The notes under the pieces: generated by a model
What the model was told of the DNA's origin: nothing
Database searches by the model: none
The model's input: the letters and a program-made list of their open reading frames with translations, nothing else
Shown: piece after piece, positions 8,821 to 16,595 of the stretch
How the letters are laid out: every line of letters begins with the position of its first letter
Numbering within the stretch: the stretch's first letter is position 1
NCBI RefSeq assembly: GCF_003287275.1
Contig: NZ_QEVW01000006.1
Span: forward strand, 248,001-312,000
Direction of reading: 5' to 3'
Length of the DNA: 64,000 nucleotides
Origin: Paenibacillus taichungensis
GTDB lineage: Bacteria; Bacillota; Bacilli; Paenibacillales; Paenibacillaceae
Made by a program: the position numbers and the translations under genes

Positions 8821-10095
8821 TTAAATTAAGGTGTCACCGATATATCCGCCATTCGTAATTCCGGGGAAACAGGCAAATACAGCACTGCCCGTGTGCACGG
8901 TATATTCGTTCAGCTTGTCGTTCGTTGCCAGTCGTTTCTGAATCGGAATAAATTGCTTCTCCAGGTCCCTTTGATAGCTAATGAACAGCAAACCTGCATC
9001 CAGCTGTCCGGTCTTGGCATCAAGCCCACTCGAATACGAGTAGGAGCGGCGTAAAATTTGCTGACTGCCGTCTCCCTTGGCGAGGCGCAGATGTGACGTT
9101 GCCGGAATGACAGGCTGTCCATCGGCAGACTTGGCCTTCAGATCTACCGGATCGAACTCGCCGCGGCTACCGAGCGGCGCTCCGCTATCCCGGTGGCGTC
9201 CAAATGTCGCCTCCTGGTCTTTCAGTGTGGAGCGATCCCACACCTCCACACGCATGCGAACCCGGCGGACGGCCATATAGCTGCCACCGGCCATCCACCC
9301 CGGACCGTCAGCCGGCTGCGCCCAGACGGTCTGATCCATCAGCACGGCATCCGTTGTATCCGGATTGCCGGTGCCATCCTTGAAGCCGAGCAAATTGCGC
9401 GGTGTTCCACCCGCAGGGTCAGCTCGGCCTGTGCGCTGGAAACCTTCCTGCGTCCAGCGCAATACCGCATGCCCGCGTGCGATGCGCGCGAGATTGCGGA
9501 TAGCATGGAAGGCGACCTGCATATCGTCTGCGCAGACTTGCACGCACAGGTCGCCACCACACCACTGCGGGTCCAGCGCATCTCCGGCGAATGCCGGCAG
9601 ATCACGCAGGCCCTTGGGCTTCCGGCCCTGCAGCCCGAAGCGCCCGTCAAACAAAGAGGGCCCCACACCAAACGTCAACGTGGTTCGTGACGGTGTCAGG
9701 CCTGCCGCTTCGCCCGTATCGGTAGGCGGAGTATTCAGCGTTGTATTATGTTCGCCAATCATCTCTCCGGTGGCCATGGCAGCGGCAGCCGCCGTCCAGT
9801 TCTTGAACAGACGGCGCAGTTCATCCGCACTTCCCGCCGTCACATCAAAGGCGGCAAAGCAGATGAAATCCTGAGCCGGGGTAATAATGCCTGCCTGATG
9901 CTTGCCGTAGAAGGGCAGTGCATTGTCCGGCGTGTTCACATCCAATGCCGCCGGACTGCTTTTACGGCTCAGCGCCATCAGACCGCTGGCACCGCCTCCG
10001 CCCAAGAGCAGACCCAATCCGGCCACGCCGGTTAGCTTCAGCATTTCACGCCGTGACAACGGCTTTTTCAGCGAATCCTTTTTCTGCTCGGTCAT
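8821..10095 (-). CDS. efeB: Tat-exported DyP-type heme peroxidase (EfeB)
   Basis: A 424-residue protein. The N-terminus has a twin-arginine signal (LSRREMLKLTG followed by a glycine-rich hydrophobic stretch), so it should be exported folded with its heme. The DyP signature GFKDGTGN is present; ATSHLRLAKG supplies the proximal heme histidine and the downstream RRSYSY supplies the conserved arginine. The ATG at 10093-10095 has GGGAGTG upstream, formed by the end of efeO, and the gap to the efeO stop is only 4 bases, so the genes are translationally close. The family oxidises ferrous iron or heme-derived substrates to deliver iron to EfeU/EfeO. Confidence 0.93.
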   Translation of the reverse strand: MTEQKKDSLKKPLSRREMLKLTGVAGLGLLLGGGGASGLMALSRKSSPAALDVNTPDNALPFYGKHQAGIITPAQDFICFAAFDVTAGSADELRRLFKNWTAAAAAMATGEMIGEHNTTLNTPPTDTGEAAGLTPSRTTLTFGVGPSLFDGRFGLQGRKPKGLRDLPAFAGDALDPQWCGGDLCVQVCADDMQVAFHAIRNLARIARGHAVLRWTQEGFQRTGRADPAGGTPRNLLGFKDGTGNPDTTDAVLMDQTVWAQPADGPGWMAGGSYMAVRRVRMRVEVWDRSTLKDQEATFGRHRDSGAPLGSRGEFDPVDLKAKSADGQPVIPATSHLRLAKGDGSQQILRRSYSYSSGLDAKTGQLDAGLLFISYQRDLEKQFIPIQKRLATNDKLNEYTVHTGSAVFACFPGITNGGYIGDTLI

Positions 10096-10099
10096 CGTT

Positions 10100-10996
10100 C
10101 TACACTCCCAGTACTTGTCCCATGTTCGACAGCGGTTCAGCCAATGCATCCAGGTTCTGACTCAACTTCTTCACGTCCTCATCCTTCAGCTTCTCGTAGG
10201 AAACGTACCCGTCTCCATCCTTGAATGGAGCAAGCTCTTTTTCGAGCGCATCGAATCGGTCTGCAATTTGCTGATTCAGATCCTTGTCTTTGGCAGCCAG
10301 ATCATCCTTGAGCAGATTATATATCTCGCGTGCCCCCTCTACATTCGCTGCAAAATCATACAGATCCGTATGGGAATAACGTTCTTCTTCACCGGTTACC
10401 TTGCTGGAGGAAACCTCATTCAGCAGTTCTACCGCACCCGTTACCATCAGACTCGCATCGATGTCCATCGTCTCGACTTTGGCACGCAGGAGCTTAGCAT
10501 CACTTAACAAGGTATCCGCAAAGTCAGTCATGCCATCGGTCGTCTTGTCTTCCCAAAGCGCTTTCTCAATCCGGTGGAATCCACGCCAGTCGGCAGCCTC
10601 CACATCTCCGTCACGTGCATCAATATTCGGATCCAGATCCCCAAGTGCCTCGGCTACCGGTTCAATGCTTTCATAATACATACGAGCTGGTGCATATAAT
10701 GATTTGGCAGTCTCCAGATCACCCGCTTTCACAGCATCCGTGAACTTCTCCGTTTGCTTCACGAATTCATCGATCTGCTCAATTGCAAACGTGCGATAGC
10801 CATCCACTGCGGTTGTATAATCGCTCCCCGCCGTTTCCTGACCTGCTGCATCCGTGGTTTCTGTGGAAGCTTGATTTTCGCTTTGAGCAGCAGGCGTCTC
10901 TGCCTGCTTGTCCGAAGTATCATTGTTGCCGCAAGCGGCGAGTAAAACCGAAGTTGCCAGCACAACAGCCGGCAATGCCAATATTTTTTTCAACAC
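10100..10996 (-). CDS. efeO: Iron-uptake lipoprotein EfeO (M75/imelysin-like)
   Basis: About 298 residues. The lipoprotein signal has lipobox LLAAC followed by an acidic, Gln/Thr-rich tether. The M75 domain carries the HxxE metal motif in GFHRIEKALWED. It lacks a cupredoxin domain, as in the Gram-positive YwbM form. The frame is open to 11035, but GGGGAG lies 6 bases before the GTG at 10994-10996, chosen as start. It is first in the operon, directly behind a perfect Fur box, so iron-repressed expression is very likely. Confidence 0.92.
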   Translation of the reverse strand: MLKKILALPAVVLATSVLLAACGNNDTSDKQAETPAAQSENQASTETTDAAGQETAGSDYTTAVDGYRTFAIEQIDEFVKQTEKFTDAVKAGDLETAKSLYAPARMYYESIEPVAEALGDLDPNIDARDGDVEAADWRGFHRIEKALWEDKTTDGMTDFADTLLSDAKLLRAKVETMDIDASLMVTGAVELLNEVSSSKVTGEEERYSHTDLYDFAANVEGAREIYNLLKDDLAAKDKDLNQQIADRFDALEKELAPFKDGDGYVSYEKLKDEDVKKLSQNLDALAEPLSNMGQVLGV

Positions 10997-11086
10997 GATA
11001 CACTCCCCATTGGTTAGACTGATTTGAATGTACACCTGCGATTAATATGTCGATGAGTACAAACCCTTAGATTAACGTCTATTTAA

Positions 11087-11101
11087 TGATAATGATTATC
11101 A
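11087..11101. promoter_or_regulatory. Fur box upstream of efeO
   Basis: TGATAATGATTATCA, a perfect 7-1-7 inverted repeat identical to the B. subtilis Fur consensus core. It lies about 90 bases before the efeO start and within an AT-rich promoter region. It predicts Fur repression of efeOBU when iron is plentiful. Confidence 0.92.
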
Positions 11102-11296
11102 ATTTCGGTAATGACATCATAATTCCGGCGCATACTTATGTCAATATGAAAATAAGGGGACCGGTTTAATCACATACCTAGGTGGAAAATAACGGGTATT
11201 AATTCCCTTGAAAACATAGACAAACTTCGTCATCAACCGTTAAAATGAGACAAAATGTCTATATTATCTTAATTTATGAAATTGGAGGCTCATGCC

Positions 11297-12211
11297 ATGA
11301 AATGCCCAGTATGTAATCATGAAAATGGAAATGCTAGTTTTTGCGAGAGGTGCGGCTCTAATCTAACCCCTTCCTCCCCTACTGCAGATTCCGCTCAGGA
11401 TCAACAATCCGCTGCTGCCGAACCCGAATACACCCGTTGGTCGAGCACACAGGCAACACCTTCTCATGATCCCATTTCTTCCAACACACCTTCTGCTCCC
11501 AGACCTGTACAACAGGTATCCGACTCTTCCGCCGCAGAGGGCGCTTCATCTTCTGGAGACAACAATGCCAATCAGTGGAATAACATCGTACAAAATGAGA
11601 AAGTTCAGCAAGCCAAAGAAGTAAGCAAACAGTATCTATCCTATTTCCTTAGTGTTCTCACCCGTCCTTATCAAACTATGAAAACTGTTGGTGAACAGCA
11701 TTCTCTTAACGGCTGGATCACGATGGCTCTGATTGCGGTTCTATCCTCTACATACTTTTTGATTACTTTCGGCCGGATGGAAATGGACGGATTGTTCATT
11801 GGCGGGTTTATCAGACCGCTGTTGTTCACCGCCATTTCTTTGATCGTAGCTATCGCATTGATGTATGCCATATTGAAGATTGAAAAAATAACGTTCCGCC
11901 CCAAAACACTGGTTGCCCAGTTCGGTACATTACTTGTGCCCGCTGTAGCGTCGCTCGTCCTGGCGAATCTGTTTATTGTTATCTCGTATTCCATCGCTAT
12001 CTTCTTCCTCGTTGTCTCGTTTTTGATTATCTTTGTATCTCTTAACACGGTGCTGTTCCAGTATCCGCTGAATCGGACCAAGGCAGCTATCGATAGCATG
12101 TACAGCGTGTTGATTGCCAATGTTGTATTGTTTTATATTCTGTATCGCTTGTTGGCTACAATGATCATTGGATTGATTAGCCTGATGTTTTCTCCATTTG
12201 GTCGTATGTAG
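11297..12211 (+). CDS. Zinc-ribbon protein with Yip1-like membrane domain
   Basis: A 304-residue protein of unknown function. The N-terminus is a zinc ribbon (CPVC at 3-6 and CERC at 16-19). A Ser/Pro/Gln-rich, probably disordered linker of about 80 residues follows, then a segment reading YLSYFLSVLTRPYQTMK and five or so hydrophobic helices, like the Yip1-type integral membrane domain of many Firmicute zinc-ribbon proteins. The ATG at 11297 has GGAGG 8 bases upstream; an upstream in-frame start at 11276 lacks one. It is monocistronic, with a terminator just after it. A regulatory or membrane-organisation role is only a guess. Confidence 0.8.
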   Translation: MKCPVCNHENGNASFCERCGSNLTPSSPTADSAQDQQSAAAEPEYTRWSSTQATPSHDPISSNTPSAPRPVQQVSDSSAAEGASSSGDNNANQWNNIVQNEKVQQAKEVSKQYLSYFLSVLTRPYQTMKTVGEQHSLNGWITMALIAVLSSTYFLITFGRMEMDGLFIGGFIRPLLFTAISLIVAIALMYAILKIEKITFRPKTLVAQFGTLLVPAVASLVLANLFIVISYSIAIFFLVVSFLIIFVSLNTVLFQYPLNRTKAAIDSMYSVLIANVVLFYILYRLLATMIIGLISLMFSPFGRM

Positions 12212-12232
12212 CATCTAGTTCAAAACTCTTAC

Positions 12233-12270
12233 GAAGGCTCTCTCTGCTTATGCAAGGAGGGTCTTCTTTT
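12233..12270 (+). terminator. Rho-independent terminator after zinc-ribbon gene
   Basis: GAAGGCTCTCTCTGC pairs, with several G-U pairs, with GCAAGGAGGGTCTTC across a short loop and is followed by TTTTGTTTT. Confidence 0.7.
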
Positions 12271-12307
12271 GTTTTCAACATCAACAGATTGCACTCGTTG
12301 TGCTCCA

Positions 12308-12328
12308 TACACTATAATGTGTAGTGTA
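12308..12328. promoter_or_regulatory. Inverted repeat TACACTA-N7-TAGTGTA
   Basis: A perfect 7-7-7 dyad upstream of the DUF3105 gene. It shares its ACACTA/TAGTGT arms and 7-base spacing with a second site about 99 bases downstream. A dimeric repressor or activator site is likely; the protein that binds it is not known. Confidence 0.7.
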
Positions 12329-12407
12329 AAAGGTATGTCCTTTTTTACGTAAGGATATGAGGTGAGAAACCCTCTATGTTTATATAGGACCTGTACCATT
12401 GTCATTA

Positions 12408-12426
12408 ACACTACATTATGTAGTGT
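12408..12426. promoter_or_regulatory. Inverted repeat ACACTACAT-T-ATGTAGTGT
   Basis: A perfect 9-1-9 dyad, 43 bases before the DUF3105 start. A TTGTCA element at 12399-12404 lies just upstream and AT-rich sequence (GTATAGTTAT) just downstream, so the dyad probably sits between or over the core promoter elements. It has the same arms as the site at 12308-12328. Confidence 0.75.
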
Positions 12427-12469
12427 ATAGTTATCATTCATTTTATTAAGAAGGGTAGAGAAAATCGAT

Positions 12470-13213
12470 ATGGACATGAATATGAATCATATGCAAATGG
12501 AGCACGAGGCAGGCACATCCTACCTATGGCTTATCGTCGGTGCAATCGTTCTATTGCTCTCCATCGCAGCTTATATCTGGTCTGCACGCACCCAGAAGTC
12601 TGTACTTGCACATATGAAGAAGAATGAACGAGCTGTGATTAAAAAGAAAACCCGATCCATCCGCCTGGCTGCTCATGCACTACTGGGGGTGTCGATCATT
12701 GCGTTTAGTCTTTTCTTCATGCAGGGCGCACTTACCAAGTATGATGTTGCGGATCTGAATGCTGGTGCTGCGATTGACGTGACCGACGATAAATATTACG
12801 GAGCCGATCATACAGAAGAACCGATCCAATATGAGATGACCATCCCGACGTCAGGGCCTCATAACCCGCATGATATCAAGTTTGGATTTTACACCGATTT
12901 CCCCGGCTATCCATATCTGGTACATAATCTGGAACATGGGGATATCATCATTTATTATCGTGAGAACGCAAGTGATGAGTTGAAGGAGCATCTGAAATAC
13001 CTTGCCAAGTTCCGCAAAGCTGGATCAGGTATCCTTGCTGTGCCGAGCAAGGACATCCCTGAGGGCAGTGAGGTCGTCGTGACGGCATGGACCAAAACGA
13101 TGAAGCTGGACCAATTCGATGATGCCAAAGTAGGCACTTTTATTAATAAATATATTAATCAGGGACCAGAAAAGATCCCTGCCTCCATCCGCCAGGGTGG
13201 CGGGACGATGTAA
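12470..13213 (+). CDS. DUF3105 membrane protein with Met/His-rich N-terminus
   Basis: A 247-residue protein. The first dozen residues (MDMNMNHMQMEHE) are rich in Met and His, a composition seen in copper-binding segments. A membrane helix is near residues 17-38, a second hydrophobic segment at about 68-86, and then the DUF3105 domain: TIPTSGPHNPHDIKFGFY and PYLVHNLEHGDIIIYY carry the conserved His residues of that family. Function is unknown in the literature I recall. The start is a plain ATG with AAGAAGGG about 15 bases upstream, so one of the nearby in-frame ATGs could be used. Two strong inverted repeats lie upstream. A metal-related role is inference. Confidence 0.8.
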   Translation: MDMNMNHMQMEHEAGTSYLWLIVGAIVLLLSIAAYIWSARTQKSVLAHMKKNERAVIKKKTRSIRLAAHALLGVSIIAFSLFFMQGALTKYDVADLNAGAAIDVTDDKYYGADHTEEPIQYEMTIPTSGPHNPHDIKFGFYTDFPGYPYLVHNLEHGDIIIYYRENASDELKEHLKYLAKFRKAGSGILAVPSKDIPEGSEVVVTAWTKTMKLDQFDDAKVGTFINKYINQGPEKIPASIRQGGGTM

Positions 13214-13304
13214 AGCCCTCTTTGTAGTAACATCAGCAATTGGCTCCTGCAATCATGGGGAGTCCATGGGATGAGATATTCATTTATACGTTTCAAACAA
13301 AATA

Positions 13305-13340
13305 AGCTCCTGGATCTACTTGATCCGGGGGCTAATTCTT
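13305..13340 (+). terminator. Terminator after DUF3105 gene
   Basis: AGCTCCTGGATC pairs (with G-U pairs) with GATCCGGGGGCT around a short loop, followed by AATTCTTTAT. The T-tract is weak. Confidence 0.6.
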
Positions 13341-13487
13341 TATCATGCAGATGCCGATATTTTAAATAGAAATGAAATACATATACATACGTTATCAAAG
13401 AAGGAAACGTAGTTTTAGCAAGACGATTCATCCAACTTCAATATAAGAATTCATAGTCCTACATATCAAGGGGGAGCATTTCTACTA

Positions 13488-15206
13488 ATGAACAGTTTGT
13501 TTATGCGTATCTTTTTATTTTTTTCCTGTCTGATGCTGGCGGCAGGAGCCGTTCTTGGCATTACCATGTATCGCTCATCCGCACAGTTGGTTGAACAATC
13601 GATGGGTATGCAGGCACAAGCTGTTGCCGAACGAGCAGCACAATCCATTGACACCTCCCTGTATGCGCCACTCAGTACAGGACGGGATCAAACCGAGTAT
13701 TACGATACCTTGCGCGAACAACTCAGCCAGCTTCGCCAGGCCAATGGGTTGAAGTATCTATACACGCTTGGTAAGCGTGAAGAGAACGGAGCCTCATCGT
13801 ATTATTACGTGGTGGATGGAGCTGCTCCAGATGTAGAAGAGGATGATTTCTCGCCTTACGGGTCGCCTGAAGAAAATCAATATGCAGGGATGCTGCAAGC
13901 CTTTGCACAAAACGAACCTTTCCGGGGCGATCTGACCCAGGATGAATACGGAGCAACGATTACAGCCTATGTACCAATTCATGGGGCTAACGGGGAACTG
14001 CTTGGTCTGGTTGGCGCCGATCTTGACTCCACTGCCGTCTACGAGTTGATGACACGCAATCGGATGACCATGATCTGGACTGCTCTTGCCATCGTATTAC
14101 TCAGCGTACTGCTGGTCTATGGATTTGCGCATTATTTGACCCGTCCTCTGGTGAAACTGAAGAAAATCATTGCTGAGGTGGGCAAAGGTGATCTGACTGT
14201 CAATGTCGAGCTTGGACGCAAGGATGAGGTTGGGCAGCTTGCTTCGGAGTTCAAACATCTGGTCACGGATACAAGAGATGTCATGACAGGTATCCGTAAA
14301 AGCTCCGATTCCCTGCTGCAAGCAGCCGAAGGGGTATCCAGACACTCGCAGGCGACAGCGGAAGCCAGCCAGCGCATTGCTGAGCACACAGACCACACAG
14401 CCAAAGGCGCTGCGGAGCAGGTTGCACGGGCAGGTGAAGTCACTGTAGCAATGGAGGAGATTACACGCAGCATGCAGCATATTGCGAATTCATCTTCCAT
14501 GGTGGCTGATGTATCCGAGGAGACAACCCATAACGCGATACAGGGCCAGACCAACATCAACACAGCAATTGACCGCATGGACAAGATTCATCAGGCCAAC
14601 GCTCAGATGGAAGCATCCACCTCCCAGCTCGCGCAATACTCCAGCAAAATTGAATCGGTAGCCCACATGATGAAGGGTATTGCTTCCCAGACTAGTCTGC
14701 TGGCATTGAATGCAAGCATTGAAGCTGCTCGTGCCGGGGAACATGGCAGCGGATTCGCCGTAGTTGCTTCCGAGGTTCGAAAGCTTGCGGGGGAATCAGA
14801 ACAATCGTCCCAACATGTGACTGAACTGATCGCCGAAATGACGCGCCAGACTGCCGTTTTATCTTCGCATATGTCAGCCAGCACCTCAGAAGTTCAGGCT
14901 GGTCTTGCTGTTGTTCAGGAAGCAGGACGTTCGTTCACATCCATTCATTCCGGCATTGAGACGATGAATGAACGTTTGCATGAAGTGTCCGCCGCTTCCG
15001 AGCAGCTCTCTGCCAGTGCCGAAGAGGTATCCGCCTCCGTTGAGGATATGGAACATATCTCGCGTAAGTCCTCTTCCAGTATTCAGGAGGTTTCCGCTGC
15101 AACTGACGGGCAGCTGCAATCGATGGATGAGATGAGCACATCTGCGGAATCGCTTCGTGTGTTGTCCAGTGAATTGAATGGGTTGATAAGCCGATTCAAA
15201 ATTTAA
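13488..15206 (+). CDS. Methyl-accepting chemotaxis protein
   Basis: A 572-residue transmembrane chemoreceptor. A first membrane helix lies at residues 4-26, then an extracellular sensor of about 150 residues (Cache-like, with [20 protein letters not shown]), a second helix near 185-206, a HAMP linker ([18 protein letters not shown]) and a long cytoplasmic coiled coil. The signalling hairpin tip is recognisable near residues 395-425 ([18 protein letters not shown]). The start has GGGGGAG about 11 bases upstream. It is monocistronic, with no che genes nearby, so the ligand cannot be read from context. Confidence 0.93.
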   Translation: MNSLFMRIFLFFSCLMLAAGAVLGITMYRSSAQLVEQSMGMQAQAVAERAAQSIDTSLYAPLSTGRDQTEYYDTLREQLSQLRQANGLKYLYTLGKREENGASSYYYVVDGAAPDVEEDDFSPYGSPEENQYAGMLQAFAQNEPFRGDLTQDEYGATITAYVPIHGANGELLGLVGADLDSTAVYELMTRNRMTMIWTALAIVLLSVLLVYGFAHYLTRPLVKLKKIIAEVGKGDLTVNVELGRKDEVGQLASEFKHLVTDTRDVMTGIRKSSDSLLQAAEGVSRHSQATAEASQRIAEHTDHTAKGAAEQVARAGEVTVAMEEITRSMQHIANSSSMVADVSEETTHNAIQGQTNINTAIDRMDKIHQANAQMEASTSQLAQYSSKIESVAHMMKGIASQTSLLALNASIEAARAGEHGSGFAVVASEVRKLAGESEQSSQHVTELIAEMTRQTAVLSSHMSASTSEVQAGLAVVQEAGRSFTSIHSGIETMNERLHEVSAASEQLSASAEEVSASVEDMEHISRKSSSSIQEVSAATDGQLQSMDEMSTSAESLRVLSSELNGLISRFKI

Positions 15207-15251
15207 ATCCGATTGCAGGTGGGCCATCAATAGAGCCCACCGGATGAATAC

Positions 15252-15323
15252 AAAAAAGCCGCAAGGCAGGGAACGGACATGGGGTTTACCCCATTCCTGT
15301 TCACTCTGCCTGCGGCTTTTTAT
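15252..15323. terminator. Long bidirectional terminator
   Basis: AAAAAAGCCGCA and TGCGGCTTTTTA form the base of a long imperfect hairpin that also contains an ATGGGG/CCCCAT inner stem. It lies between the convergent chemoreceptor and nucleoside-hydrolase genes. Confidence 0.9.
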
Positions 15324-15363
15324 TGTTGTACCTTAATGGAGGCTGGCCTCGCAGCTGCCTGAA

Positions 15364-16329
15364 TTAATAACGCTGCGGAGCAGCTTTTTTGCCCAAATCC
15401 GTCATGTATGTGAAGAACGCTTCCGGATCGGTATCATACACGAGTTGTACCGGACGTCCGTCTGCTTGTTCCACCGTACGGCCTTGGCTTGGACCATCCG
15501 GGATAACAATACAGTTCACCGTTTTCTTCTTCACGATGTCCTCACGTCCAACGGAAGCCGTAGTCAACACATCCCACAGATAGTACGTGGAATTCGTTTC
15601 ACTGTATACCAGTGGCGGACATCCTGCGTAACAGTTACCCAGGAAGTCAACGCCTTCAAAGCGACGCTCTGCAGCCCAACGGTTACGTACAGCAGGTGTC
15701 AGAGGTACTTTGTTCGTGCTTTCCAAGGCTACCAGATCAATCTGGATACCGCTCTGCCATACACGGTAAGCCGCCTCCGGGTCCCAGAATACGTTCCATT
15801 CTGCTGTACCATCATGCTCAGGCTCTTCAACGTTCCCTCTTTCGAACGTACCACCCATCCACACAAGCTTGTCGATTTTCTCTTCAATGTCTGGTGCTTC
15901 GTCGAGTGCACGCGCGAGGTCAGTCAGCGGTCCTGTGAACAGGAGCAGCGTTTTGCCTTCGGTGTTGCGCACTTTCTCAATCAGATGCTGGTGAGCCGGA
16001 ACAGCAGACAAAGGAGCTTCCATTTTGCCGGATTCGTTCAGTACTGGAAGTGCATCTACATAGAAGGAGTGTAATCTCCACGCCGCAGGAAACGGATTCT
16101 TCCCTCTGGAGTTGGATTTCGCTACCTCTACGGAATATGTGCCGAAGCGATCGATAATTTTACGGCTGGCATCTGTGGCTGGCTCCAGATATCCGTCTGC
16201 CGGAATAACCGATACACCGGTTACATTTACATTGTCCATTTGCAGAAGCATGAACAGCGATACGAGGTCATCTACGCCGCCGTCATGGTTAAAATACACA
16301 TTAAGTTGGTTCGTCATGCTTGTTTTCAT
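15364..16329 (-). CDS. Nucleoside hydrolase-like protein (IUNH family) with altered metal motif
   Basis: About 321 residues, matching the inosine-uridine nucleoside hydrolase fold in length and layout: an N-terminal calcium-binding loop, a central LLLFTGPLTDLARALDEAPD segment and a KLVWMGGTFERGNVEEPEHD segment with the usual Asn/Asp ligand region. The N-terminal motif, DxDxGxDD in the characterised enzymes, reads NHDGGVDD here, so the first Asp is Asn. Hydrolysis of nucleosides or a related N-glycoside is the family role; the change leaves the substrate open. Starts at 16350, 16329 and 16317 are all possible; 16329 sits closest to the AGGGGGAAGG tract. Confidence 0.82.
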   Translation of the reverse strand: MKTSMTNQLNVYFNHDGGVDDLVSLFMLLQMDNVNVTGVSVIPADGYLEPATDASRKIIDRFGTYSVEVAKSNSRGKNPFPAAWRLHSFYVDALPVLNESGKMEAPLSAVPAHQHLIEKVRNTEGKTLLLFTGPLTDLARALDEAPDIEEKIDKLVWMGGTFERGNVEEPEHDGTAEWNVFWDPEAAYRVWQSGIQIDLVALESTNKVPLTPAVRNRWAAERRFEGVDFLGNCYAGCPPLVYSETNSTYYLWDVLTTASVGREDIVKKKTVNCIVIPDGPSQGRTVEQADGRPVQLVYDTDPEAFFTYMTDLGKKAAPQRY

Positions 16330-16595
16330 CCTTCCCCCTGGTTGTCCCATTGATGTTCATCCCATCCGTCTGCCTGAGGCTGACGTTACCTCTATTATGT
16401 CCCAAAACCCTTGGCCACGTAAACCTTCCTTCTACAAAGAAAATAGCGGGCAAATCTGTTTCTGCGGATATTTTACAGTTCCTCCATTCCATCTCAGCAT
16501 TTGCTCGGATCAACCTGCATTTCAATATGAAAATGGGTGAAAAAAGGACAGCAGGTTTGAGGTTCCCACTGTCCTTGTCTGAATCTATCCATTGA

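Noticed and set aside
15219..15240. GTGGGC/GCCCAC hairpin after the chemoreceptor gene
   Set aside because: It has no T run; the true terminator is the long hairpin at 15252-15323.
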